Below are positions 1 through 9,520 of a stretch of 58,970 bases of DNA, one piece after another; positions within the stretch are counted from its first letter, which is position 1, and the number at the start of each line of letters is the position of its first letter. The notes beneath the pieces are model-generated. The model was not told the origin of the DNA, did not search any database, and saw only the letters and a list, made by a program, of their open reading frames with translations. The position numbers and the translations under genes were made by a program. The stretch covers positions 1-58,970 of the forward strand of contig CALGAD010000006.1 of NCBI GenBank assembly GCA_937951955.1, in the 5' to 3' direction. The DNA is from an uncultured Bacillaceae bacterium. GTDB taxonomy: Bacteria; Bacillota; Bacilli; Bacillales; Caldibacillaceae.

Positions 1-99
1 ATTTTAATAAATGAAAATATCCTCCTAACATGAGGAAACCATGGTAAAACAACATCACCCAAATTATGAACAGGGATATATATATTAACAAATTCGCCA

Positions 100-1857
100 T
101 CATTTAAACCCCTTCGGATATTTATATCTCCTCTTTAAACGGATCGAAAATACGATAAACGAACAAACCGCAACGTTTCCAATCAAAATAAACCACCAGG
201 ATACATAACTAACAAATTGTCCCAAATAATAGAGTGGGGCATCCAGTGAGGAAAACATGACTTTGAAGTAATTTATGTCGGCAATAATTTCACTATTTTC
301 TGCATGAATGGCGACATTTTCTCCCTTAACCCATATATCCCTCTCTTTTAAATCAATCCAAGAAACGTTCGGCAATTTCTCCAGTTCTGTTAGTAGTCCC
401 TTAAATCTTTCCGCTCCTAAATATGGGTGATAGAAAGCAGCAAACATCCCGTCACGAATCAAACTCATTCTCTCCGCATTTTCTATCATCTTTTTGACAG
501 AATTGCTATCTTCTGGAAGAACGTATCCCATCGTTTCCGGAAGCAATTCCATTCCATGTAAAAAAGTTGGGGAAGTGATATATGGTGATGTATCCATGAT
601 TTCCCAGTCCTGATCACTAAGCTGGACTTGACCTACATATGTGGAAAAATTGTTCGCTAATATTTGATATCCATGTTGGGACATCGTGTAATGGGGTGCT
701 TCGAATGCCAGGGGATATAATCCGTATTTAGCCAACTCTTCAATCCCTTTATTTATTTTTGTTTCGATATACTCTCTCTCAAAAGCCTTTAACTGGTTGA
801 TGTAATCTTCATATTCATCTCGTGATGAAAAATCCTGTTCCGTTAGCAATGTAAAATCCTTATCTCCCGGTGCGTAAATCGGTGTGTTATTCTCCACATC
901 CCAAAATTCAAAACCCTCTCCTGTCTCTGAGGAGCGAAACTGGTGGGTATACCCGTGAAGGACGATACTTCCACCATCTTTCTGGATCTGTTTCAATACT
1001 TTCAACAGTTCTGGGGAATCGGCAAAGGTCATTTGCTTTCCTGTGCTTTCGTTTGTATAAATCGGTATTACTGCGACCATGTATGGGATATCTTTTTCTT
1101 TTAAAATGGCGGCAATTTCACTAAGTGGTTCCGGATCGACCATTGGATGCACATCTTCCAGACGGAGATAACCGGTATATTTCCCCTCATGCTCCACCTG
1201 AAAAATATCGTGAAGGACTTCCGCAAATAAAAGTGCATTGGTTGAATCAAAGGAATCAAAGGAATCAAAGGCGTAATAGTAATGATTTTCATTTCTTATC
1301 ATCACCGGATAATCCACCCGTTCATCTTTCAGGCGGCCTGTAATAATCGTCTCTGAATCGTCAGTCGGTTCTATATGGACGATCATCGATTCGAATATAT
1401 TTAACTGATTGTCTGTACCTGCAATCGAGATTTGGTCGATCATGACCTCATGTTTTTGTTCGATGAATGAAAAGTGATCGCCGAGTGAGTAGAAGTTGTA
1501 GCCAATCGCAACAAAGGTCCCTTCAAAATCATCAAATAACATAAAAAATGTTGCAGGTAGCTCCGCAGCAATATGCCCATAATAAAACAGATGGGTCACC
1601 GCTTCCAAATCATTTTGTTGTACATCTTCACTGCTAATAAAACGTATATTTGAAGTAAAATGTCCGAGTAACAAATCTAAATAACGGAGTTCATCATTGA
1701 TTTCCCCATTCATCGTAGTATAAATGACCAATACTTTTGGCTCATCCTTTTCTTTGGCATGAACTGTTGAGAAGTGTGCAAATATGGTAAAGTGGGTTAT
1801 ACAAAGAACACAGAGCAATTTTTTCCATTCTTTCGAAATTCGTACATCAAGCTCCAT
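100..1857 (-). CDS. DUF2334 polysaccharide-deacetylase-like membrane protein (YdaL-like)
   Basis: A 585-residue secreted or membrane-anchored protein. An N-terminal hydrophobic stretch (about residues 13-32) looks like a signal peptide or anchor, and a second segment at about 553-575 is followed by a basic tail, so the body probably faces outside. The central part has the DUF2334 signature of the deacetylase fold: LRLEDVHP with Asp235 and HGYTHQ with His301 and His305, a plausible Asp-His-His metal site. In B. subtilis the relative YdaL belongs to an exopolysaccharide operon, which fits the glycosidases upstream here. The start has a GGGAGGAG about 12 nt upstream, rather far. The substrate is unknown. 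Residues 197-205 are a threefold FDS repeat. Confidence 0.75.
   Translation of the reverse strand: MELDVRISKEWKKLLCVLCITHFTIFAHFSTVHAKEKDEPKVLVIYTTMNGEINDELRYLDLLLGHFTSNIRFISSEDVQQNDLEAVTHLFYYGHIAAELPATFFMLFDDFEGTFVAIGYNFYSLGDHFSFIEQKHEVMIDQISIAGTDNQLNIFESMIVHIEPTDDSETIITGRLKDERVDYPVMIRNENHYYYAFDSFDSFDSTNALLFAEVLHDIFQVEHEGKYTGYLRLEDVHPMVDPEPLSEIAAILKEKDIPYMVAVIPIYTNESTGKQMTFADSPELLKVLKQIQKDGGSIVLHGYTHQFRSSETGEGFEFWDVENNTPIYAPGDKDFTLLTEQDFSSRDEYEDYINQLKAFEREYIETKINKGIEELAKYGLYPLAFEAPHYTMSQHGYQILANNFSTYVGQVQLSDQDWEIMDTSPYITSPTFLHGMELLPETMGYVLPEDSNSVKKMIENAERMSLIRDGMFAAFYHPYLGAERFKGLLTELEKLPNVSWIDLKERDIWVKGENVAIHAENSEIIADINYFKVMFSSLDAPLYYLGQFVSYVSWWFILIGNVAVCSFIVFSIRLKRRYKYPKGFK
1244..1270 (-). 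repeat. Three in-frame copies of a 9-bp tandem repeat
   Basis: The unit gaatcaaag occurs three times head to tail inside the DUF2334 gene and encodes Phe-Asp-Ser three times. The unit is a multiple of three, so copy-number change would lengthen or shorten the protein without a frameshift. Confidence 0.9.
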
Positions 1858-2332
1858 CCTACTGTTTACTCCTCCCCTTTAAACGTGGCATAACTTTTAC
1901 ATGTTTTCTTTCACACAGTTTGAACAGGGATTATAGGTAAGCTACTTCTGAAAATGTAGCCGTGGCAATTCCCCTGCAAACACGTTGCAACACAAGGAGT
2001 AAACAGGGGCAACAACGGAAAAAGGTCAATTGCTCACCGAATGAAAGAAAACGTACTTTGCAAAGAATGTTTGTTTCTTACTTTTTAAGTCATTTGTTTT
2101 CCAATTTAATGGGTTTCCTGCACCTCCTCTTCATCCATTTACAAGGAAATGATGCTCTGTCCGTTTCAGTAATTCTTTTAGAAAGACCTATATTTCAGAA
2201 AATAATTAAAATACTAAATATTTAATTCTTTTAGCCTATTTTGCACCATTCGTATCAAAAAAACAACCCTTAAGAACTATATGTTACAAAGAAATTTTAA
2301 TGACCGATTTTATAAATTTTACTGAAGTAACG
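1858..2332. other. Gap with no supported gene
   Basis: About 475 bases between the DUF2334 gene and the terminator of the GH113 gene. It should contain the promoter of the DUF2334 gene on the minus strand, but I see no convincing sigma-A pair. A plus-strand frame of 87 codons at 1962-2225 has no good ribosome binding site and no recognisable protein features, so I do not call it. Confidence 0.5.
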
Positions 2333-2379
2333 AAAAACAGGCTAAGCCATCTTTAAATAATGGTCTTAGCCTGTTTTTA
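2333..2379 (-). terminator. Rho-independent terminator after the GH113 gene
   Basis: The inverted repeat AAAAACAGGCTAAG / CTTAGCCTGTTTTT has A and T tracts on both sides, so it could work in both directions. It lies 60 bases beyond the GH113 stop codon and separates that gene from the DUF2334 gene. Confidence 0.8.
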
Positions 2380-2438
2380 TATTTTGCCAAATGACGTTAT
2401 TGAGTAAAATGTAGAAAGTAGTTTTCCGGTACATCTCC

Positions 2439-3599
2439 TTAATCATCTCTTACAAAAAACTTTTTCAACACTTCTTCCGCTGGTAATCCTAGTGGCGAGA
2501 AACTAATCGAATTGGGGTCCTCACCTAATGTGACAGCCCACCAGTAAATTCCATTCGTCCGGGGCTTCCATATAAGATACGTTGCCTCATAATAGTTTGC
2601 CTGTACTTGTGGTTCATATTTCCTATCCGGCAAGCTCCATGCATAAGGAGTTCGGTACGCACCAGCAACCGGGAGAACACCTACTTCGGTCACGATAATG
2701 GAATGTTCTGTTAATGATTCTTCCAAGGGGGTAAGCTGATTTTTCCATTCCTCCTGCAACATCTCCACCGATGCATCATCGGGTAAATTTAATGGAAAAT
2801 ATGCATCGATCCCTACATGATCGAGCATTGTTACAAATTCAAGTGCAGGTATTTCTGAAATCGTATCATAATTGAATGAATACAATAAATCCCCTTTATA
2901 AACACGACGCACATTTTCGATGAGTTCAGCCCATCGATCTTGTTTGATTCGTTGCATGGAATTTAACTCTGTTCCGATATTTAATGACATAGCATCCGTC
3001 GCTTCAGCTATAGCAGCATAAGAGAGTATTAATTCTTGATAACTATCAAACCATTTATCTGGATTCTCTGGTTTTATCTGTCCGCGCCACTTGCCATTTG
3101 ATATATATGCCTGTTCATCCATGATCGGCCTGATCATCACACTTAAATTATAATCTTGGGCGATCTTGATCATCTGTTCGAGTTCTATATTTGTTGGCGT
3201 GTATTCAGAACTAATAAACACCTCATTTGCCTGCCAATCGGATTGAAAATAGGGAAAATTAAGCGCCACACTGTTAATACCCAGGCTACGCAACTGTTTA
3301 AATACTTTTTTCGTTTCCGATAGATCAGGATGTCCATAAATAAGAATATTCATCCCTGCCTGGAATTCGTCACTCATAAATTTAAAAGGTGGCATATCTT
3401 CACTTTTCTCCTTCTCTCTGGATTGGAAACCTTCTAACTTGGCAGTCTCTGTTACAGGGTTACCGTTTGAAGATTCTTTAGTCGGAACATCCGAACGAGG
3501 CTCACTTTCCTCCATTTCATCTTTTTTACCGGATACAGTCACGAGTAGAAGCAGTACGGCGAATATTGTTATACTGATAAGCATTTTCCTAATTGACAT
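2439..3599 (-). CDS. GH113-type glycoside hydrolase (beta-mannanase-like), secreted
   Basis: A 386-residue protein with an N-terminal hydrophobic segment (about residues 5-23), a low-complexity acidic linker to about residue 70 and a TIM-barrel catalytic domain. The start is the ATG at 3599, which has AGGGGGA upstream; further codons in frame upstream have no such site. NIGTEL (Glu211) and IIVTEVG (Glu305) match the acid/base and nucleophile positions of clan A barrels, and the aromatic NGIYWWAV near the C-terminus fits the last strand. The nearest family I recognise is GH113, whose characterised members cleave beta-1,4-mannan. The segment ends in SGK rather than a Cys lipobox, so the protein may be tethered by its uncleaved N-terminus. 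Other clan A families are possible. Confidence 0.7.
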   Translation of the reverse strand: MSIRKMLISITIFAVLLLLVTVSGKKDEMEESEPRSDVPTKESSNGNPVTETAKLEGFQSREKEKSEDMPPFKFMSDEFQAGMNILIYGHPDLSETKKVFKQLRSLGINSVALNFPYFQSDWQANEVFISSEYTPTNIELEQMIKIAQDYNLSVMIRPIMDEQAYISNGKWRGQIKPENPDKWFDSYQELILSYAAIAEATDAMSLNIGTELNSMQRIKQDRWAELIENVRRVYKGDLLYSFNYDTISEIPALEFVTMLDHVGIDAYFPLNLPDDASVEMLQEEWKNQLTPLEESLTEHSIIVTEVGVLPVAGAYRTPYAWSLPDRKYEPQVQANYYEATYLIWKPRTNGIYWWAVTLGEDPNSISFSPLGLPAEEVLKKFFVRDD

Positions 3600-3867
3600 G
3601 CACTTTGCATCCCCCTGGATCATGCGGTGCTTCCGAAAACCAATTGTTATATACAACCTTTTATACTATTTATTTTATGATTCCTTTGCTCGCAAACATT
3701 CGCATTTGAAGCACCGATTCGTTATGGTACAAAAGCCCTTTTCTTTCTAGATAGAATTTGAAACGAACAATGAAAGAATATCGAGCCCATATTCATATCC
3801 ATTAAGTCTTGTATTTCCATAGAGCTTTTCTTAAATCCTTCTTTAGTCGCATTCATTGTGAAAAATA

Positions 3868-5424
3868 CTAATGTTTTTCATGTCCACATGGTTCGGTTAT
3901 TAGAGGATTTTGTTGAACCGCTCCACCTATTCCTTTCACTTCAACCCCTTCAGCTACCTTAATCGCAACTCCATCGATGCAGTTCAAAACATTTTCGACT
4001 AATTGCAAGTTCTCTCCCGCATCAATCCGGATGCCGTTTTCGGCCCGGCGAATGACATTATTTGCAATTTTGACATTGGCGGGAACCCCCTGCCCCCGTC
4101 CGTCAGCACCCCGGTCCCTTTTAAGCCAGATGGCCCAGAATCCATCCGTACGGCCTGTAATGTAGTTGTCACGTATGTCCGTTCCCGGCGCATTGCGAAG
4201 TTCAATACCGACTTTTGAATTTTCATCAGCCAGGATTTTATTGTTTTCAATTAAAGTGTTCGGTGTACCTAAAATGACTAGAATACCTTGACGATTTCCA
4301 ATCAAGGTGTTCGAATGGATCCAGTTTCCTGTTCCAGAGGCGTCATGCTTGTTCTTCTTCCCACCGGAATTCCCTAGCGCGATGGCTGCCCGCTTTCCAC
4401 CAATTACCGTGTTATCGCGAATTTCGTTTAAATATTCCCCTTCCCCGTGCAAGTCGATGGCATCAAGATGACTGCCGATAATCGTATTTTCCGCAATGAG
4501 ATTATTGTGTGTAGGAAACTGAAGGAGAATCGCATGTCTAAGATGCCGACCGTCTAAGGTATTGCCGATGACGACATTGTGGCGGGAATCCGTATCAGCA
4601 TTCGGATCCTGCTCGTTCGCCATCCCTTCAATCGCAATACCGTAGCCCTGACCGCCAGCACCGATGGCAGTGGCCTCGCTAATGTAATTTCCTGAGAGAA
4701 TCACTTCACGGCTCCCCTTAACAGAAATTCCATGCCTTTCAAACTTGCGAATATGCAAATTTTTAACGAGCACCCGGGAACTGGCTTCTCCCTGGTCACG
4801 ACCGATGTAAATCCCGTACATCGGTCCGCCCCCTGCATCGTCGTCATCCGGATCCTCACCGAGGGGGCCCTCATAGCGTGAGGTAATCGTGAAGTCAGCG
4901 ACGATACAATCTTGAATGCCCGATCCGCGAATTACACGGCTGTCTTCCTCTCCGTTAAAAGAAGTTATTAGCACGGTACGTTCTGGACCTGCACCGATCA
5001 AATGAACTCCACTTTTCAACACGATATTAGCTGTTTTGTCTTCAGGATCCGTGGAGTTCAAGTCATATACGCCTGCCGGAAGCATGACCTGATCACCCGG
5101 TTCTGCAGCGCTAATCGCTTTTCTTATGGCTGCCGCATCGTCAGGTGAGTACGGTAACGGATCGGCACCGAAATCCGTAACATCCAAACTCCTGCCGGTA
5201 GCCGGATCCGGCACCGGCAGCTCAAGTTGTTTCCCCGATTGATCGACCAGGCCAGGAACTTGCCAACCTCCTTTTTCATTTGTAATTGGTTCTTCGGGGG
5301 CATTGTTTTCCTTTGGGTCTTCCGGCTCCTGATTCGTGCAGGCAGCTAAGAAAAATACGAAACAGAGAGCCACCCGAAAAAAATCGATCAATTTCTGCAA
5401 GTCCATTTCTCCCGTTTTTTTCAT
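3868..5424 (-). CDS. Parallel beta-helix (pectate-lyase-fold) lipoprotein
   Basis: A 518-residue lipoprotein: hydrophobic segment ending in the lipobox FLAAC (Cys29), a Pro/Glu-rich linker, then DVTDFGA, the usual entry of pectate-lyase-3 domains, followed by many right-handed beta-helix turns (repeated short N-x-I/V-x-x-N patterns such as ENTIIG, DNTVIG and NNVIRR). Such proteins are polysaccharide lyases, epimerases or glycan-binding scaffolds; I cannot assign a reaction. The start at 5424 is preferred because AGGGCG lies upstream; a longer in-frame version to 5514 would put 30 polar residues before the signal peptide. It follows the GH3 gene at 140 bases and precedes the GH113 gene, so a joint role in glycan breakdown is inferred. 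By eye the gene is richer in G+C than the core genes. Confidence 0.75.
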   Translation of the reverse strand: MKKTGEMDLQKLIDFFRVALCFVFFLAACTNQEPEDPKENNAPEEPITNEKGGWQVPGLVDQSGKQLELPVPDPATGRSLDVTDFGADPLPYSPDDAAAIRKAISAAEPGDQVMLPAGVYDLNSTDPEDKTANIVLKSGVHLIGAGPERTVLITSFNGEEDSRVIRGSGIQDCIVADFTITSRYEGPLGEDPDDDDAGGGPMYGIYIGRDQGEASSRVLVKNLHIRKFERHGISVKGSREVILSGNYISEATAIGAGGQGYGIAIEGMANEQDPNADTDSRHNVVIGNTLDGRHLRHAILLQFPTHNNLIAENTIIGSHLDAIDLHGEGEYLNEIRDNTVIGGKRAAIALGNSGGKKNKHDASGTGNWIHSNTLIGNRQGILVILGTPNTLIENNKILADENSKVGIELRNAPGTDIRDNYITGRTDGFWAIWLKRDRGADGRGQGVPANVKIANNVIRRAENGIRIDAGENLQLVENVLNCIDGVAIKVAEGVEVKGIGGAVQQNPLITEPCGHEKH

Positions 5425-5563
5425 CAGCTGGTCACGCCCTTCATTTTCGCTTCTCACGTTTGTTATAAATGTTTCGAGAAAAAATGAGCCCGCTGGCTCG
5501 GTTATGTCATACAAGCCTTTGGGCTCACTATCCTAGTGATTTCTCAATTCTTATGCAAAGGAT

Positions 5564-8020
5564 TTAACGGTTACTATTTCCTTTACCGAAATTCAATTCA
5601 ATATCTTTTTCTAACGGAGTGTCTGCCGAGGAAGTACCGACATGTACACGATATGTTCCATCGGCTGTCGCCCACTTGCCGTCCGCCCAGTTGGCGAGGT
5701 CATCCGGATCATCCGGTATGAAGTAGGAGAATGGGTGATTGGAATCGTCATGATTGATCAATACGGTCACACGTTTGCTCTCACCCGGCTCAAGGTGTAC
5801 TTTCTCGAAGTTAACAAGCCGTTTAGCCGGCTGATCAGCCTCATCTGGCAACGTCAAATAAACCTGGGCTGCTTCTTTACCGGCAACATCACCGGTGTTT
5901 GTAATCGTGAAAGAAACTTCGATACCAGACAGCTTATTATCGCCTTTTTTCTTCTCCTTCCATTTCCACCAGCCTTTACCTTCACCCCGGGTCGGTTCGT
6001 GTACCTTTTTCACCTCGAGGTCGGAATACGTAAAGGTTGTGTACGAGAGACCGTATCCAAAGGGAAAGACCGGTTTCACATCGTTAGCTTCGTACCAGCG
6101 GTAGCCCATCTCGAGTCCCTCTGTATATTGGGCAATCAGCTGATCAGAACCGTCACCGTATGGACCGGGTCCTCCCGGTTTTCCGGTCTTCTGTCGGGTT
6201 CCGGGGAATTGCTCTTCCGTCGCAAAAGCAGCCTCCCGCTCAGTCGCACCGAACGTCATTGGTAGTTTTCCGGACGGATTCACTTTTCCATAAAGGATGT
6301 TTGCCACCGCATTACCGTCTTCCATTCCTGGAAACCACGCCTCAAGTACTGCCGGAACCTTATCTAGCCACGGCATCAGGACCGTGCCGGATGTTTTTAA
6401 GACGACAACCGTTTTGTGCGCGTTATCTTTTAAGACCGCATCAATTAACGGTTCCTGTTCGACCCAGTCATGTTTATCCCGATCAGGGTCAAGATCGATC
6501 GGCGGGAAACCGAGGGTTTCGCGGTCTTTTGTTTCATGCGGATTGTCTCCGATCATGAGAAGAACGACATCCGCATCCGATGCCAGTTCCGCAGCTGCTT
6601 CCGGATCGCGACCATCGTTGTAAATCACTTCGGTATTGTAGCCCCGCTCCTTGATAACATTCTCTAACCCTTCTTTCGGTGTGACCGTATAAGGGGCGTT
6701 TACATTCTCGTTATTGTCACGAACAGAACGCGGTGACATCTTGGCAATACCGGCAAACCACTCAACACCGATTAACGCAATCTTTTTCGGCTTGCCATCG
6801 AGGGGTAAAAACCCATCTTCATTCTTTAAGAGGACAATGCCTTCTTCGGCAATTTTCCGTGCCATTTCACCGTTGGCCTTGAGATCCACAATCTCAGGCA
6901 TAAATTTGTTAAAGGGCTCGTCCATGTGGCCATACTCAAACATTTTAATATAACGTGCTCTAAGGAGATTATCGATATCGGCTTCGGTAATTTTGCCCTC
7001 ATCGAGCGCTTCCTTAATCTTTTCTTCTGTATAAAACTGTGGCGCCCAGTCGAGCTCGACATTCGTGCCTGCTTTAATGGCGGCTACCGTATCATGAATC
7101 GCACGACGGTCACTCATCACATATCCATCGAATCCCCAGTTTCGCCTTAGGGCATCCTGTAGCAATTCGGAGCTGTCACAGGCATAAGTGCCATTAACAT
7201 CAGGGAACGAGCACATCACCGATGCCGGATCAGCATCCTTGACAACCATTTCAAAAGGTAGCATGTACAGCTCATTCATCGCTCGTGAAGGCACCTGGAC
7301 CCCCATCGTCCACCGCTCTGTTTCCTGCTCATTTCCAGCCAGGTGCTTGATCTGGGCATGGACGCCCTGTTTTTGAATCCCTTTTACTTGTTCGGTGGCC
7401 AGTGTTCCTGTTAAATAAGGATCTTCACTGAAATATTCATAGTTTCGGCCCCCGTATGGGTGGCGCACCAAGTTCATACCGGGCCCTAGCATGACGTGAT
7501 GGGCAAAAGCACGTGTCTCCTCACCGAGGATGCGGCCTACTTCATAGTTCAGTTCCCGATTAAAAGTCGCAGCCATGGCCAAAGTCGATGGCAAGCCGGT
7601 GGCCTTCGGGTCATTGGCACAAGAACCGCCTTTAACCCCCGTACCGCCGTTCGTCATCCGGACGGTAGGAATCCCAAGTTCATCGATGCCACGGATTTGC
7701 CGGCCGGTATCTTGAAACTCACATCCGGGTAACGTCCCCTCAGGTGGGAATTCACCACTTTGGTAAGCGTTTACACCACTGCGATTAATGACAACGGTCT
7801 CGCCTTTATCGTTTTCATTAAAGCGTGAGATAGCGATTTGCTGGATTTTTTGTTCCAGCGTCATCGCATCAAGCAACAGCTCTGTCCGCTCCTCCGCTGA
7901 GAGCCTTTTATTCATCCAGGGCTTATTCCCGTCCTTTTCACGGGCCATCGCAACGGTTGGCATCACCAGCGCATTCATGAAGATAACCACTACTGATAAA
8001 AATGAAATCACTCGCTTCAT
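5564..8020 (-). CDS. Glycoside hydrolase family 3 beta-glucosidase-like enzyme, secreted
   Basis: An 818-residue enzyme with a cleavable signal peptide (residues 1-26, ending in AMA). The two-domain GH3 core is clear: KHLAGNEQETER (225-236) and GYVMSDRRA, whose Asp304 is the expected nucleophile (most relatives have SDW, here SDR), then the (alpha/beta)6 sandwich with GDNPHETKDR, where Glu496 is the likely acid/base. A fibronectin-III-like domain follows from about residue 670, starting after the PFGYGLSYTTF motif typical of beta-glucosidases of this type. Residues RHPYGGRNYEYFSEDPYL carry the conserved substrate-binding Arg and Glu. The sugar specificity cannot be read. A GGGAGA lies 9 bases before the ATG. 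It probably acts on oligosaccharides released by the neighbouring glycan enzymes. Confidence 0.9.
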   Translation of the reverse strand: MKRVISFLSVVVIFMNALVMPTVAMAREKDGNKPWMNKRLSAEERTELLLDAMTLEQKIQQIAISRFNENDKGETVVINRSGVNAYQSGEFPPEGTLPGCEFQDTGRQIRGIDELGIPTVRMTNGGTGVKGGSCANDPKATGLPSTLAMAATFNRELNYEVGRILGEETRAFAHHVMLGPGMNLVRHPYGGRNYEYFSEDPYLTGTLATEQVKGIQKQGVHAQIKHLAGNEQETERWTMGVQVPSRAMNELYMLPFEMVVKDADPASVMCSFPDVNGTYACDSSELLQDALRRNWGFDGYVMSDRRAIHDTVAAIKAGTNVELDWAPQFYTEEKIKEALDEGKITEADIDNLLRARYIKMFEYGHMDEPFNKFMPEIVDLKANGEMARKIAEEGIVLLKNEDGFLPLDGKPKKIALIGVEWFAGIAKMSPRSVRDNNENVNAPYTVTPKEGLENVIKERGYNTEVIYNDGRDPEAAAELASDADVVLLMIGDNPHETKDRETLGFPPIDLDPDRDKHDWVEQEPLIDAVLKDNAHKTVVVLKTSGTVLMPWLDKVPAVLEAWFPGMEDGNAVANILYGKVNPSGKLPMTFGATEREAAFATEEQFPGTRQKTGKPGGPGPYGDGSDQLIAQYTEGLEMGYRWYEANDVKPVFPFGYGLSYTTFTYSDLEVKKVHEPTRGEGKGWWKWKEKKKGDNKLSGIEVSFTITNTGDVAGKEAAQVYLTLPDEADQPAKRLVNFEKVHLEPGESKRVTVLINHDDSNHPFSYFIPDDPDDLANWADGKWATADGTYRVHVGTSSADTPLEKDIELNFGKGNSNR

Positions 8021-8402
8021 CTTTAACGTCTCCCATACTCTAGTTGTGCATGATTAATGAAAAATCCGTTTATTTTAATATCTCCCTATTCACTATTTGT
8101 CTATTCATATTGAGTCATTTGATTTATGAATTTATTTCTAACGATGGGATAGGTAAACTCATTCTAGTAAATTAAATGTTTGAGGAATTAAGTTTCAGCC
8201 TGGAATATAGCTTATTGTTATAAAAAACTGTACCCGATTTCTAGTACGATATCGCTCAATCATATATCTCACGGATTTTGTCTTTATTTTTTGCTACGGA
8301 ATATCATTTGATCCCTCGATTACCGCATCTTCTCTAAAAATTGATAATAGACATCCTTCATTTAGAACCTTGGACTTGATTAAGGAAATGTGTTGAACAA
8401 AA
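8021..8402. other. Gap: upstream region of the GH3 gene
   Basis: AT-rich, about 380 bases, no open frame worth calling. It must hold the GH3 promoter on the minus strand; I looked for a catabolite-responsive element and found none that is convincing. Confidence 0.4.
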
Positions 8403-8420
8403 CGGCATGACCATGCCTTA
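8403..8420 (-). terminator. Short hairpin after the SDR gene
   Basis: On the minus strand GGCATG GT CATGCC is followed by GTTTTG, 18 bases beyond the SDR stop codon. The stem is only 6 bp and the T tract is short, so this is a weak terminator call. Confidence 0.5.
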
Positions 8421-8437
8421 TATATATTTTCCGTACG

Positions 8438-9178
8438 TTACAGAGCAGATGCCCCACCATCAATTGCAATCACCGCACCATGAATATACGATGCCTCATC
8501 ACTAAGTAGAAATCCGACGACATTTCCAACTTCATGAGGTTGTCCCAATCTTCCCATCGGCACAGCCTCAGCCATTTCATTAATCGCTTCTTGGGGAAAG
8601 GATTTAACCATCGGTGTTTCATTTGTACCCGGTGCAATGGCATTAATCCGAATATTATCCCTGCCATATTCACCGGCAATCGTTTTTGTCAAGCCAATCA
8701 CTGCATGTTTGGTTGCCGAATAAGGTCCTAGCGTAGGCATTCCTACTAAACCTCCTAATGAGGCCGTATTAACGATTGAACCACCGCCGGTTTTCAGCAT
8801 TTCTTTGACTACATATTTTAATCCGTAAAAGACACCTTTTAAATTGACGTTTACGATGGCATCAAACTCTTCTTCTGAACAATCCAATGTTTTTACACCT
8901 GAACCTGAAATTCCGGCATTATTAAAAAACATATCGATCTTTCCAAAGTGTTCGATCGTCCGGGACACATAATGTTTAACATCCTCTACTTTACTCACAT
9001 CTGCTTTTGTAAATATTGCATCAACCCCGATATCTTTACATAACTTGACGGTTTCTTCGCCCTTTTCTTCGGAAATATCTACAATCGATATGTTTGCTCC
9101 TCTTTTTGCCAGGTTTAAGGCTGCTTCTCTGCCAAATCCACTTCCACCACCTGTAATAATGGCGGTTTTACCCTTCAT
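8438..9178 (-). CDS. Short-chain dehydrogenase/reductase (SDR family)
   Basis: A 246-residue classical SDR. The ATG at 9178 is chosen because GGAAAGGAGTG lies at ideal distance; an in-frame start 14 codons upstream has none. The dinucleotide site TGGGSGFG (9-16) and NNAG (86-89) are present, and the catalytic residues are Ser140, Tyr153 and Lys157 (YSATK). It would oxidise or reduce an alcohol/carbonyl pair with NAD(H) or NADP(H) in the cytoplasm; Asp34 at the end of beta-2 (SIVDIS) favours NAD(H). The substrate is unknown. It stands alone, about 420 bases before the GH3 gene in the same orientation. Confidence 0.85.
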   Translation of the reverse strand: MKGKTAIITGGGSGFGREAALNLAKRGANISIVDISEEKGEETVKLCKDIGVDAIFTKADVSKVEDVKHYVSRTIEHFGKIDMFFNNAGISGSGVKTLDCSEEEFDAIVNVNLKGVFYGLKYVVKEMLKTGGGSIVNTASLGGLVGMPTLGPYSATKHAVIGLTKTIAGEYGRDNIRINAIAPGTNETPMVKSFPQEAINEMAEAVPMGRLGQPHEVGNVVGFLLSDEASYIHGAVIAIDGGASAL

Positions 9179-9520
9179 TACAATCACTCCTTTCCGAATT
9201 ACAATCGTAGTATTTACCAATGAGCATTATTTTATTATGTGAGCTTTTTAACATGTTGTCATTTACACTTTGCCTCAAAGATCTCGTTCAATCAGATTCA
9301 ATCAATAGAGAGAGACACTGAAATACGCGTAGGGTGAATAAGGATTGCTTCATATATTTTGAGCTGCCCGTGATCTTAGCAAGACTAAAAATTTCAACTA
9401 AATTTACTGCAATCTACCTGCAAAAAAGTATGCTTCCGTGTTCTTTAGCTAAAAACAAAGATTACAAGTAAGTCCAGGAAGAATCTCATAAAGTGAATTT
9501 AGTCTGTGGGGGGTGAAACG
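9179..9520. other. Divergent promoter gap between SDR gene and broken gene
   Basis: About 340 bases between two divergent genes. It ends with a good ribosome binding site, GGGGGGTGA, eight bases before the ATG at 9521. No open frame, repeat or clear promoter pair was seen. Confidence 0.4.

Noticed and set aside
1962..2225. Plus-strand frame of 87 codons in the gap after the DUF2334 gene
   Set aside because: No ribosome binding site, low-complexity basic start and a random hydrophobic stretch; no recognisable family.
8021..8437. Catabolite-responsive element before the GH3 gene
   Set aside because: No sequence with an acceptable match to the cre consensus was found.
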